From Methanomassiliicoccaceae archaeon DOK (GTDB lineage: Archaea > Thermoplasmatota > Thermoplasmata > Methanomassiliicoccales > Methanomethylophilaceae), in NCBI GenBank assembly GCA_009911715.1, contig CP047880.1, positions 558,001 through 622,000 of the forward strand: DNA of 64,000 nucleotides, in the 5' to 3' direction. Positions 1 through 9,500 of this stretch are shown here, one piece after another; the first letter of the stretch is position 1, and each line of letters begins with the position of its first letter. The notes under the pieces were generated by a model. It ran no database searches. It was not told the origin of the DNA and saw only the letters and a list, made by a program, of their open reading frames with translations. The position numbers and the translations under genes are program-made.

Positions 1-1
1 C

Positions 2-502
2 AAGGACTATGTAGACACTGTGTTCGAGGGCAGGGAATGGCGGGACGAGGAGGAGATGTTCAACGCGTACCTCCTGGTCCCGTGGTCCGATGAGTACCGC
101 CTCCGCATGATGGATACCATAGACGAACGGTTCGCCCAGCTCATGGAGTCTTTCCAGGATTCCCCGTGGCTCGTCGAGGACGACGGCTTCCCGGATCCAG
201 ACGGGTGGGGCGGCGCCAGGGACTGTGCCGTCAGCGAGAGGATCATCTCCGGGGAGCCGATAGGATACTGCCTGCGCCGCAGACCGGAAAGGGAGGACGA
301 GGGCTGGGAGTCTGGATGGTGCTTCTTCGCAGATGACGATGATGACAGCCGGGAGCGCATGGTGTTCCGCAGCCTGGGATACATCTGCGACCTGTCACCG
401 GACATCAGGAGGATACTTGACCTGCCGTACGGGACGGCGTTCATGCGCGAAGAAGACGGCATGCTCCATCCATATGAGGGGAATGACGAAGAGGATAGAT
501 AA
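2..502 (+). CDS. DUF2185 (Imm33-like) domain protein, 5' end cut by window edge
   Basis: The reading frame is open from base 2, so the start lies outside the window or at a non-ATG codon; the first Met-like codon is GTG at 20. The second half matches the DUF2185/Imm33 pattern: 'CAVSERIISGEPIGYC', then 'GWCFFADDDDD', then 'LPYGTAFMRE'. Proteins of this family occur among immunity proteins of polymorphic toxin systems and as stand-alone genes; their biochemical role is not established. The protein is very acidic. It ends in TAA at 500-502, and a DUF4241 gene follows 52 bases later on the same strand, so the two may be co-transcribed. No toxin gene is visible within the window, so an immunity role is only inference. 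Confidence 0.7.
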   Translation, partial: KDYVDTVFEGREWRDEEEMFNAYLLVPWSDEYRLRMMDTIDERFAQLMESFQDSPWLVEDDGFPDPDGWGGARDCAVSERIISGEPIGYCLRRRPEREDEGWESGWCFFADDDDDSRERMVFRSLGYICDLSPDIRRILDLPYGTAFMREEDGMLHPYEGNDEEDR

Positions 503-554
503 GAACTGCCGATACAAAGTTAGAGATGAATCAACACAGACAGGAGTGGGAGTT

Positions 555-1280
555 ATGCAGACGGAAGAGTGGAAGAGGCAATACGAGAAGTACAGGGATA
601 AGCTAACATGCTGGACTGACCTGGAGGCATACTTTACAAACGAAGAGGTGGGAAACACAGCCGTGGACACCATGGACATCGGTACAGTCAATTTCCCCAC
701 AGGGCAGATACTGGCATGTGACCCGCTGATAGAACTGGAGGACAGGCTGCCATACATCCAGACAGTGCCTCCTGGGACCTATCCGGTGACGATCTGCGTG
801 GTGCCCAGCGAGGAGTACGGCGACCGTTACGCCTGTGTGAAGGTGACGGTTTCGGATTCCAGACCGGTGCGCTACGAACTGGCCATGATCGGCGACGAGA
901 ATCTGGACGAGGAGCTCGAAGACGGAGACTACTTCGGATTCATCGTCGACGCCGGCATGGGGTGCATCATTGATGTCGAGTCCCAGAACGCGTTCAAGAA
1001 GTATTGGGCGGAGCGTCTGGAAGAGGACGAGGACATAGATCCGTACAACGACCTTTTCTGCGACCTTCTCGAAGAGAGCTACAACGAGAACCCACGCTAC
1101 CAGAGGGATGGAGGGGACTGGGTGAACTGGACCGTTCCCGGAACCGGTCTTAACATCCCGATATTCGCATCGGGATGGGGCGACGGCGTCTATCCCTGCT
1201 ACTTCGGTTATGATTCCAACGGGGATGTCTGCGGAGTGTACATCCTGTTCATCGACTTGGAAAATAGATCAGAGGATTGA
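555..1280 (+). CDS. DUF4241 domain protein
   Basis: A 241-residue acidic protein. The block 'GQILACDPLIELEDRLPYI' followed by 'TVPPGTYPV' is the recognisable DUF4241 signature, and the C-terminal 'FASGWGDGVYPCYFGYD' also fits. I chose ATG 555 because a GGAG ribosome site sits at 543-546 and the frame upstream (to 333) overlaps the DUF2185 gene without family similarity. DUF4241 has no assigned activity; it often occurs near SMI1/KNR4-type and other immunity-like genes. Its position right behind a DUF2185 gene suggests a pair of accessory, possibly immunity-related proteins; this is inference from context only. Confidence 0.75.
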   Translation: MQTEEWKRQYEKYRDKLTCWTDLEAYFTNEEVGNTAVDTMDIGTVNFPTGQILACDPLIELEDRLPYIQTVPPGTYPVTICVVPSEEYGDRYACVKVTVSDSRPVRYELAMIGDENLDEELEDGDYFGFIVDAGMGCIIDVESQNAFKKYWAERLEEDEDIDPYNDLFCDLLEESYNENPRYQRDGGDWVNWTVPGTGLNIPIFASGWGDGVYPCYFGYDSNGDVCGVYILFIDLENRSED

Positions 1281-1770
1281 TTCAGAACCCAACAGACGAT
1301 GTAGTGGAAAAGGACAAGGATTCAAAACAACCAGATTATGCGAGAGTCTGATCCGAAGATGCTCGCCCTACCCACCACAGAGGTCCTGCGGTGCGGAAAG
1401 GATGTGCTCCTGTATCTGGAAGTCAATGCTGAAAGCAAGTCATCCTGACTAGGCAGGCGTCAGTCCCCCAGTATGACGCGGAGCTACCACGATCCGGCAG
1501 TCTTTGGTTCGTTTGAGATCGAATATCGGGATGTCACCTCGGAACCCACCTTCCCCAGACGGGTTCGGTACTGAACCAATGCCAGGAAAACAGGGCCTCC
1601 GTTCCTTCGAAGGAGGTCCTGCTGGCCAGGGTCATAGTGAAGTCAGGCGGGCCCACTCATCGCTTCAGCCAGCTTGTTCTTCTGAGTCCCTTGTTCAGCG
1701 TTCGTTCGAGTCATGATTTCCGTCGGACCCACCCGGATTGGTTCCGTTCTCCGACGGAATTGCCATTCTG

Positions 1771-1890
1771 TCACACACTCGTACCAATCTTCGGGTCATC
1801 TCTCATCTGGAAGAACCTGTCCAGGATGTTTCTGTCCCGATAGTCCGTGTAGAACCTTTGGGCGGTCTCTCGCCCGCGGGAGATGTCATA
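1771..1890 (-). pseudogene. Fragment of an unidentified protein
   Basis: About 38 codons on the minus strand containing 'YTDYRDRNILDRFFQMRDD', ending at TGA (1773-1771). There is no start codon and an upstream stop closes the frame. The pattern YRDRN-hydrophobic-x-x-FF is vaguely like the end of some transposases, but I cannot assign it. It is probably a remnant, and the downstream sequence shows no continuation in other frames that I can recognise. Confidence 0.25.
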
Positions 1891-1967
1891 TCATCACCTT
1901 TTGCCACGATCAACAGAGATAATGGTCTGAAGGGGAAAACTGAATCCCGGAAAGGAAAGAGGTTGAT

Positions 1968-1988
1968 GGGAGGGGCGGAGCCCCTCCC
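1968..1988 (-). terminator. Terminator hairpin after acnA
   Basis: An 8-bp perfect stem, GGGAGGGG pairing with CCCCTCCC, with a 5-base loop, lies 9 bases past the acnA stop codon on the minus strand. It is followed by pyrimidine-rich sequence. Similar G/C stems follow many genes in this window. Confidence 0.6.
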
Positions 1989-1996
1989 GGAAGCGT

Positions 1997-4633
1997 TCAC
2001 TGGGCCATCCTGCGCAGGACGTACTGCAGGATCCCGCCGTTGGCGATGTAGTCGACCTCGGCCGGCACGTCGACCCTGCAGAGGGTGTCGAACTCCAGCT
2101 TCTGGCCGTCCCTGTAGGCGGTCACCCTGACGGTGCACTTGGGCTCCAGGTCCTCGAGGTCGATGTCGAAGGTCTCGGTGCCGTTCAGCCCGAGGGTCTC
2201 TGCGGTCTGCCCGGGCAGGAACTGCAGCGGGACGATGCCCATGCCCACGAGGTTGGACCTGTGGATCCTCTCGAAGGACTCGGCGATGACCGCCTTCACC
2301 CCGAGGAGGAGCGGGCCCTTGGCGGCCCAGTCCCTGCTGGACCCTGTTCCATACTCCTTGCCGGCGAGGACGATCAGGGGGGTCATATCCTCCTCGTACC
2401 TCCTGGAGGTCTCGAAGATGGTGTCGACGGTGCCGTCCGGGTGGTAGATGGAGCAGCTGCCCTCGCTGCCGGGGACCAGGAGGTTCCTGAGCCTGACGTT
2501 GGCGAACGTCCCCCTGACCATGACCTCGTGGTTGGCCCTGCGGGACCCGTAGGAGTTGAAGTCCTTCGGCTCCACGCCCTTGGACATCAGGTACCTGCCG
2601 GCGTCGGTGTCCTTGGAGAACGCCCCGGCGGGGGAGATGTGGTCGGTGGTGATGGAGTCGCCCAGCTTGGCGAGGCACCTGGCGCGGTTGATGCTCCTGA
2701 TCTCGGGCTCCTCGAAGATGTCGTCGAAGAACGGCGGGTTGCGGATGTAGGTGGAGTCCTCGTCCCAGGCGAACAGCGGGGAGTCCTCGCAGGGGACGGC
2801 GTCCCACCTGGCGGATCCCTTGAAGATGTCCCTGTACTTGGACTGGAAGGTGGCGCGGGTGACGTACTCGTCGACGAGCTTGGAGACCTCGGCGTCGGAG
2901 GGCCAGATGTCCCTCAGGAACACCTCCCTCCCGTCCTCGGTGACCGCCAGCGGCTCCCTGTCCAGGTCGATGTCCACGCGCCCGGCGATTGCGTACGCGA
3001 CGACCAGGGGCGGGGAGGCCAGGTAGTTGGCCTTGACGAGCGGGTGGATCCTGCCCTCGAAGTTCCTGTTGGAGGAAGCGATGGCGGCGACCACCAGGTC
3101 GTTGGACTTTATGGAGTTGGAGACCTCGTCGGACAGGGGTCCGGAGTTCCCGATGCATGTCATGCAGCCGTATCCGCAGACCTGGAACCCGAGCTTCTCC
3201 AGGTACACGAGGAGGCCGGAGTTCTGCAAGTACTGGGTGACGACCCTGGACCCGGGGGCCAGGGAGGTCTTGACGTAGTCCTTCGGCCTCAGGCCGAGGT
3301 CGGCGGCCTTCTTGGCAACCAGGCCGGCGGCGATCATGACCGAGGGGTTGGCGGTGTTGGTGCACGAGGTGATGGACGCGATGACCAGGGAGCCGTCCCC
3401 GAGCTGCCCGGCGACGGCGGGCCTCTGCTCCTCCACGCCAAGGGCCTTCAGGGTGTCCGCGAAGGACTCCTTCATGGAGGTCATGGGGATGAGGTCCTGC
3501 GGCCTCTTGTGCCCGGCGAGGCAGGGGACCACGGTGGACAGGTCGAGCTCCAGGGTGTCGGTGTACTCCGGGTCCTCGGTGTACCAGAGGCCCTGCTCCT
3601 TGCAGTACTTCTCCACGGTGTCGATGTGCTCCTCGGACCTGCCGGTCAGGCGGAGGTACTCGATCGTCTTCCCGTCCACGGGGCAGAACCCGGTGGTGGC
3701 GCCGTACTCGGGGCCCATGTTGGCCAGCGTGGCGCGGTCGGCCAGGTCCAGGTTCCTGTACCCCTCGCCGTAGTACTCCACGAACTTGCCGACGACGCCC
3801 TTCTTCCTGAGCATGTTGACCACGGTCAGCACGAGGTCGGTGGCGTTTACGCCCTCCCTGAGCTTCCCGGTCAGCTTGAACCCGACGACGTCGGGCAGCT
3901 TCATGTAGCTGGGCTGGCCGACCATGGCGGCCTCGGCCTCGATACCTCCGACGCCCCATCCGAGGACGCCGAGTCCGTCGATCTGGGTGGTGTGGGAGTC
4001 CGTTCCGAAGCAGGAGTCCGGATATGCGATCTTAACGCCGTCCACATCCTTGACGTGCACGAGGGGGGACAGGTACTCCAGGTTGACCTGGTGGCAGATC
4101 CCGTTGCCCGGGGGCACGGCGCGGAAGTTCTTCAGGCTCTTCTGGGCCCACTTGAACAGGGCGTAGCGCTCCTTGTTCCTCTGGAAGTCCAGCTCCTCGT
4201 TGAGCTCCTGGGCGTCGTCCCTTCCGGCGTAGTCCGTGTTGACGGAGTGGTCGATGACGAGGTCCACGGGCATCAGGGGGTTGATGAGCTCGGGGTCCTT
4301 GCCCATGGCGGCCACGGCGGCCCTCATGCTGGCCAGGTCCGTGATGACGGCTCCGCCGGTCAGGTCCTGCAGAAGGACCCTGGCGGGGATCCACGGGATG
4401 TCCTGGTCCGTGTTCTCGACGGGGTTCCAGGATGCGGCGGTGACGACGTCGTCGTCGGTGATGGTGGCTCCGTCGCGCTGCCTGAGCATGCCCTCGATGA
4501 GGATCTTGACGGAGTAGGGGATCTTGGAGAGGTCCTTGATGATTCCTTTCGCCTCCAGCTCGCGGAGGCTGTATATCGTGATGTCGCCCTCTGCGGTGGA
4601 GAGGGTCTTCGTGCACGGTCCGACTTCTGTCAT
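1997..4633 (-). CDS. acnA: Aconitate hydratase (AcnA/IRP type)
   Basis: An 878-residue aconitase interconverting citrate and isocitrate through cis-aconitate, cytoplasmic, with a [4Fe-4S] cluster. The three cluster cysteines are Cys424 in 'SITSCTNTANPS' and Cys490/Cys493 in 'GCMTCIGNSGPL'. The length and the C-terminal swivel domain with 'GSSRDWAAKGPLLLG' match the AcnA family, not LeuC/LeuD. The start is ATG 4633: a TATA box (TTATAAC, about 4666-4676) lies ~35 bases upstream and a GGAGAA ribosome site sits in the short leader. The gene stands alone, followed by a terminator hairpin. It probably supplies 2-oxoglutarate or glutamate precursors; no citrate synthase or isocitrate dehydrogenase lies nearby to test this. 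Confidence 0.95.
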   Translation of the reverse strand: MTEVGPCTKTLSTAEGDITIYSLRELEAKGIIKDLSKIPYSVKILIEGMLRQRDGATITDDDVVTAASWNPVENTDQDIPWIPARVLLQDLTGGAVITDLASMRAAVAAMGKDPELINPLMPVDLVIDHSVNTDYAGRDDAQELNEELDFQRNKERYALFKWAQKSLKNFRAVPPGNGICHQVNLEYLSPLVHVKDVDGVKIAYPDSCFGTDSHTTQIDGLGVLGWGVGGIEAEAAMVGQPSYMKLPDVVGFKLTGKLREGVNATDLVLTVVNMLRKKGVVGKFVEYYGEGYRNLDLADRATLANMGPEYGATTGFCPVDGKTIEYLRLTGRSEEHIDTVEKYCKEQGLWYTEDPEYTDTLELDLSTVVPCLAGHKRPQDLIPMTSMKESFADTLKALGVEEQRPAVAGQLGDGSLVIASITSCTNTANPSVMIAAGLVAKKAADLGLRPKDYVKTSLAPGSRVVTQYLQNSGLLVYLEKLGFQVCGYGCMTCIGNSGPLSDEVSNSIKSNDLVVAAIASSNRNFEGRIHPLVKANYLASPPLVVAYAIAGRVDIDLDREPLAVTEDGREVFLRDIWPSDAEVSKLVDEYVTRATFQSKYRDIFKGSARWDAVPCEDSPLFAWDEDSTYIRNPPFFDDIFEEPEIRSINRARCLAKLGDSITTDHISPAGAFSKDTDAGRYLMSKGVEPKDFNSYGSRRANHEVMVRGTFANVRLRNLLVPGSEGSCSIYHPDGTVDTIFETSRRYEEDMTPLIVLAGKEYGTGSSRDWAAKGPLLLGVKAVIAESFERIHRSNLVGMGIVPLQFLPGQTAETLGLNGTETFDIDLEDLEPKCTVRVTAYRDGQKLEFDTLCRVDVPAEVDYIANGGILQYVLRRMAQ

Positions 4634-4669
4634 GAGCGTGTTCTCCTGTCCCCTGGTTAGACGCGCATG

Positions 4670-4891
4670 TTATAAGAAGTGCGCGCGCGGGACGGTCCCG
4701 CAGTCGGATGACGGTACCGACACACATTCCGCGGACGAGGCGTCCCGTCGGGACTGAGGATTCGGGTCACTGGCGGGGTTGATGATGATCGGATAACGGT
4801 CGGCTATCCTCGGGTTCTCGATGATCGTCGATTTTCCTGATCCATTGGGTCCGACAATGACACAGAAATCAGGCTTCTTTTGCCCTTTCAC
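4670..4891 (-). pseudogene. Zeta-type toxin, N-terminal fragment (P-loop), truncated
   Basis: The frame begins (GTG 4891) with 'DFCVIVGPNGSGKSTIIE', a Walker A motif typical of zeta toxins and related small kinases that phosphorylate UDP-N-acetylglucosamine or other substrates. After 'RYPIIINP' (about residue 40) the family sequence is lost and the frame runs through unrelated residues to a TAA that overlaps the acnA TATA box. A normal zeta toxin needs about 200 residues with a catalytic Asp and a C-terminal half, so this copy is dead. It overlaps the small upstream gene by 23 bases, the layout of an antitoxin-toxin pair. A separate C-terminal zeta-like fragment lies at 6274-6555. Confidence 0.6.
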
Positions 4892-5051
4892 CCTGCCATT
4901 CTCCCCTGTCCCTTCTGCAGAGTGCTCTGTATTCCTCCTCCGTCAGAGGATCGAGTCTCGATCTGTACCAGAATTTCGAATCAGGGCTGATCTTCTTCAA
5001 GCTCTCCCTGAACTCTTCGCTTTGAAGGAATGAATCAGTCACATCGAACAC
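4869..5051 (-). CDS. Small protein upstream of zeta-like toxin remnant, candidate antitoxin
   Basis: A 60-residue charged protein ('LDPLTEEEYRALCRRDRGEW') that ends inside the start of the truncated zeta-type toxin. Size, order and 23-base overlap are as expected for an antitoxin translated just ahead of its toxin. I do not recognise a named antitoxin family in the sequence. With the toxin truncated, this gene would be an orphan; whether it is still expressed cannot be told from sequence. Confidence 0.45.
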   Translation of the reverse strand: MFDVTDSFLQSEEFRESLKKISPDSKFWYRSRLDPLTEEEYRALCRRDRGEWQGERAKEA

Positions 5052-5695
5052 CCCACGTCTATCATTGCATTGTTCCGATATATCATGATTGTGAGGTGCA
5101 GTTATGTTATGGATAATGTACTCGTCTGCATCTGGTTTCTAACATTCTTCCAAGTCATGCTTGAGCGTAATCCTCATAATCCCGTGTAGGAGAAGTCGTC
5201 AAACTCCGCTCTTGGGCCATTCCGGAGTTGGCGGGTTGTCTGTACAGGTTTCACAGGCCATCTGTGGGCGTGTCATTCCAATTCGATTGTTATTTATATA
5301 ATCGAAGCTGTATACGCAATAGAATCTGTCTGGCTTTCGAGGAGGTCCGAGGGTTTGTTCGTCATCTGCTGTCGCAGGTGACGGCTCAGTGTCTCGACGA
5401 ACAGTCGAACAATACCTGGGGCCAGGGCGATGGTTGTAACTTAGGCACCCTGATCCCTCTTCTCATCAGGCATTTTTCACCTCCGAGATGTGATTCAGGT
5501 TCCTGGTCCAGCACATCAGGGAAGCCCTGCATGTGCTGGACTTCCTGCCTTGGTTGTCAATATACCAATATTTCTCGAGAGTTCGATACGATCGGATCTG
5601 TTAGATCGAATCAGTGGATAAGCTGTCTATGCGGTCGGGAACATCGGATACCGACGATGGCCTGACGGTGATGCGGAGCTGTTCGGTCCGGCGGT
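5052..5695. other. Gene-free stretch of mixed composition
   Basis: About 640 bases, visibly less GC-rich than the flanking genes. A 145-codon plus-strand frame (5228-5665) exists but is Cys/Ser/Arg-rich, has no family pattern, no ribosome site and no TATA box at a suitable distance, so I do not call it a gene. I see no tRNA-like fold or repeat. It probably is decayed sequence between the toxin remnants. Confidence 0.4.
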
Positions 5696-6235
5696 TCAGG
5701 GCTGCATGCACTCGCCCCTGTCCACGAACTCGCACTGCTCCCTGACGAAGGCGACGGCCCATTCCGCCGTCTCACCGCATCTGCGGAGGGCGTCCTGCGG
5801 GTCGGTGAAGCGCATGCACGCAGCGGCTGTCCCGACGTTGATGTGGTTCCCGATCCCGGCGACGGCCTCCGTCTCCCTTCCCGGGCCGAAGGACTGGAAG
5901 TAGCCGTCGACGAGGCTCTCGAGGTAGTCCTGGGCCTGCATCAGCAGGTGGATCCTCACATCGCTGTCCGTCTGCATGGCGGACGCGTCGTCGGATGCAG
6001 GAGAATCGCCCCATCCGGACCTCGTGGGGCCGTAGTGTCTGACGATGAGCCCGACGCGCTCCAGGTTCTCGGAGACCACGGTCTCGGGGTCCTCCGTCTT
6101 CAGGGCGTAGAACGCGAGGGCCATGGCGGAGATGTTGGCCCAGTTGCCGGGGCCGACCCTCCTGCCCATCTCCATGGCCTCCTGGTCGGCCATGCGGAGG
6201 CGTTCGATGATCTCTGCGTCTGTTGGGGCTTCCAT
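5696..6235 (-). CDS. Hypothetical protein, 179 residues
   Basis: I do not recognise the family. The protein is soluble, acidic and mostly helical in appearance ('DAEIIERLRMADQEAMEMGR', then 'DYLESLVDGYFQSFGPGRET'), with no signal peptide or membrane segment. I chose ATG 6235 over ATG 6247 because a TATA-like GGTTAAAAAC centred near 6262 lies 27 bases upstream of 6235, the spacing seen for leaderless genes in this window. It sits between two zeta-toxin fragments, next to the distal end of the CRISPR array. Codon use looks like the GC-rich host background, so it is probably an expressed chromosomal gene. Confidence 0.6.
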   Translation of the reverse strand: MEAPTDAEIIERLRMADQEAMEMGRRVGPGNWANISAMALAFYALKTEDPETVVSENLERVGLIVRHYGPTRSGWGDSPASDDASAMQTDSDVRIHLLMQAQDYLESLVDGYFQSFGPGRETEAVAGIGNHINVGTAAACMRFTDPQDALRRCGETAEWAVAFVREQCEFVDRGECMQP

Positions 6236-6273
6236 GGGAGACGTCAACGCATCGGCGTTTTTAACCGAGAGGG

Positions 6274-6555
6274 TCAGACAAGGTCGAGAGTCTGCGCCAT
6301 GGGGATCAGCCAGTCTGGCGTCTCCGCCGAAAGTTCGAGGACGCCGTCCCTTTTGCTCAGCACCAGGCGCGGTCTGTCGCTGTTGTCGAAGACCGCAGCA
6401 TCGTCGGCCAATCTGATGTATTCCGGAAGCAGGGCGAGGACGCGCTCGTGTCTGGAGCGTACCTTGTCCTCAGGCACATCGTGCCCTTCGTTCCGAACCC
6501 TGTCTTCGATGCCCTCGATGCATGTCTCAGGATTTCCGGCACAGACGAACAATAG
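6274..6555 (-). pseudogene. Zeta-type toxin, C-terminal fragment abutting the CRISPR array
   Basis: The frame reads 'LLFVCAGNPETCIEGIEDRV', then 'GHDVPEDKVRSRHERVLALL', then 'DDAAVFDNSDRPRLVL', the typical C-terminal half of zeta-like kinases (hydrophobic strand, G-x-x-S/N-P-E, GHDVPE, YDNS). The frame simply runs into the last CRISPR repeat at 6556, so the N-terminal half with the P-loop is missing. The other half-gene (4670-4891) lies downstream on the same strand. The two pieces are in the wrong order to be one gene split by a single insertion, so they are two remnants or the product of a rearrangement. Confidence 0.6.
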
Positions 6556-9500
6556 GATTGAGAACTCTCGTATCTGACAACACTCTCAAACAGCTCCTCA
6601 GAAGACGCGGATACCGGATGTAATCGAGAACTCTCGTATTTGACAACACTCTCAAACTTTCGGCAAATTATTCCCGAAAATGCACAAGATCGAGAACTCT
6701 CGTATTTGACAACACTCTCAAACCATCCCATCTCTTGATCGCCTCTTCGCGTGGATCGAGAACTCTCGTATTTGACAACACTCTCAAACGGACTGATGGC
6801 TGACGGGCCCGAGGACCTCGATCGAGAACTCTCGTATTTGACAACACTCTCAAACTACCCCATGCGGTTTTACCCGCATTTCCCAGATCGAGAACTCTCG
6901 TATTTACAACACTCTCAAACTCGTGCCGGTGTAGGATTTCTCGATAGTGAGATCGAGAACTCTCGTATTTGACAACACTCTCAAACATGACGACATAGCC
7001 AAGCCTCTCCAGTCCAGATCGAGAACTCTCGTATTTGACAACACTCTCAAACCACCACGATGAGCAGCGGGATGATGTTGATGATCGAGAACTCTCGTAT
7101 TTGACAACACTCTCAAACACGCCGAGTAGTCGTTGATCCTGATCGCGTGATCGAGAACTCTCGTATTTGACAACACTCTCAAACAAGGTTCAGTGTGCAT
7201 GGTGGTTCGACTATGATCGAGAACTCTCGTATTTGACAACACTCTCAAACGCATTAGATTCCAGTGGATTGGGATGTCATGATCGAGAACTCTCGTATTT
7301 GACAACACTCTCAAACCTCACCGTTCCACGTAACGCCCTTGTAGGAGATCGAGAACTCTCGTATTTGACAACACTCTCAAACCCGTTCGCCACCGCTGTC
7401 TGACAGTCTCCAGATCGAGAACTCTCGTATTTGACAACACTCTCAAACAAATGACGGGCATGTATGAGAGCCTGAATGGATCGAGAACTCTCGTATTTGA
7501 CAACACTCTCAAACGCGTTCGTCTGGAACCTGAAGCTGAATGAAGATCGAGAACTCTCGTATTTGACAACACTCTCAAACGATGTCCTGCACGTTCCCCC
7601 AGTCCTGCGACGATCGAGAACTCTCGTATTTGACAACACTCTCAAACACGATCTCGGCGATCAGTTCGGCGTCACTCGATCGAGAACTCTCGTATTTGAC
7701 AACACTCTCAAACCGAACCTCTGCCGGTTGTTCTGATCTCCATAGATCGAGAACTCTCGTATTTGACAACACTCTCAAACCTGATGCACACCCCTAACAT
7801 GCCGTTCTCGGATCGAGAACTCTCGTATTTGACAACACTCTCAAACGGATGATCAATGGGAAGGAGTCCTTTCCCTGATCGAGAACTCTCGTATTTGACA
7901 ACACTCTCAAACAAGACATGATGGTGAAAGGATGCGTTTCGAGATCGAGAACTCTCGTATTTGACAACACTCTCAAACAAAGAAGCAGAACAAAGACGGC
8001 AATCGCCGGATCGAGAACTCTCGTATTTGACAACACTCTCAAACATCATTCTCCGACTCGGACCATCCCAGAAAGATCGAGAACTCTCGTATTTGACAAC
8101 ACTCTCAAACACATACATCTACTTCCACGAGATAAAGAAGGATCGAGAACTCTCGTATTTGACAACACTCTCAAACAAACCAAAGAGGGGATGTTCGTGG
8201 CTTCATGATCGAGAACTCTCGTATTTGACAACACTCTCAAACTGAAGACAGCCTTCGACCTGAACGACGGTAGATCGAGAACTCTCGTATTTGACAACAC
8301 TCTCAAACCAAGCTTGTTCTGCTCTGTGGTCAAGTCATGATCGAGAACTCTCGTATTTGACAACACTCTCAAACGTGACAGGAAGGCATCGGAGTTCATC
8401 ATCCGATCGAGAACTCTCGTATTTGACAACACTCTCAAACATAGAGAGGGAGATGATTTCACACATCCCCGATCGAGAACTCTCGTATTTGACAACACTC
8501 TCAAACCGGCCACCGGTCCTCACGGCCGTCTTCGAAGATCGAGAACTCTCGTATTTGACAACACTCTCAAACCGAAGGCGTTCGGTTTCGTAGAACCTGA
8601 TCGATCGAGAACTCTCGTATTTGACAACACTCTCAAACCGCGCGCACGCGATTAAAACCAGTTATCGTGATCGAGAACTCTCGTATTTGACAACACTCTC
8701 AAACAAAATGGTCGTTTTGAAGCAATGATACAGGGATCGAGAACTCTCGTATTTGACAACACTCTCAAACGTGACCATCTTAACGGCGGTTCCTTCGATG
8801 GATCGAGAACTCTCGTATTTGACAACACTCTCAAACAGGTTATCGTAAGGATGCTCTCGAGATCGTGATCGAGAACTCTCGTATTTGACAACACTCTCAA
8901 ACCCACTTCCAATCTTCACACCACCAAGCGTAGATCGAGAACTCTCGTATTTGACAACACTCTCAAACCAGGCCGTTTTGGATAATCCGGATTTTCTCGA
9001 TCGAGAACTCTCGTATTTGACAACACTCTCAAACATGGTTCGATGTTTACCACGGTCTACAATGGATCGAGAACTCTCGTATTTGACAACACTCTCAAAC
9101 GGTCCGGCGTGTACGTCCCCGTCCCCTCTCGATCGAGAACTCTCGTATTTGACAACACTCTCAAACAGGCCGAGAGGCATCGGATCATCTTCACCGGATC
9201 GAGAACTCTCGTATTTGACAACACTCTCAAACTCGGAATCGACAGCCAGGACGCATTCCAGAGATCGAGAACTCTCGTATTTGACAACACTCTCAAACAG
9301 AACACAAACTGGACAAGATCTAACCGCCGATCGAGAACTCTCGTATTTGACAACACTCTCAAACCTTATGAACGGCTTTTTGGATAACAACCGCGATCGA
9401 GAACTCTCGTATTTGACAACACTCTCAAACGCATGTCATCGTATGCCATCTTACCTCATCGATCGAGAACTCTCGTATTTGACAACACTCTCAAACCATG

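Larger units (their letters stand above)
1281..1996. other. Gene-free stretch with decayed coding fragments and a terminator
   Basis: About 700 bases without an intact gene. On the plus strand, short stretches read like broken protein: a frame containing 'TTEVLRCGKDVLLYLEVNA' that stops at 1449, and after a frame change 'FGSFEIEYRDVTSEPTF' ending at about 1579. On the minus strand, 1771-1890 reads 'TAQRFYTDYRDRNILDRFF' before a stop, with no start codon. These look like remnants of lost genes but are too short to name. The acnA terminator hairpin lies at 1968-1988. Confidence 0.4.

Noticed and set aside
1504-2130. Overlapping short plus-strand frames downstream of DUF4241
   Set aside because: No consistent protein pattern, overlapping each other and the acnA 3' end. 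Treated as decayed sequence.
2261-4660. Very long plus-strand frame opposite aconitase
   Set aside because: Antisense shadow of GC-rich acnA; Gly/Val/Asp-rich with no family pattern. The same holds for long frames opposite hel308, leuA, sbcC and mgtA.
5228-5665. 145-codon plus-strand frame in the gene-free stretch
   Set aside because: Composition rich in Cys, Ser and Arg, no ribosome site or TATA box, no recognisable motif.
6556-6600. Leader at the low-coordinate end of the array
   Set aside because: Repeats there are degenerate and the flank is a toxin gene fragment, both signs of the leader-distal end. The anchor motif and uniform repeats are at the csn2 end.
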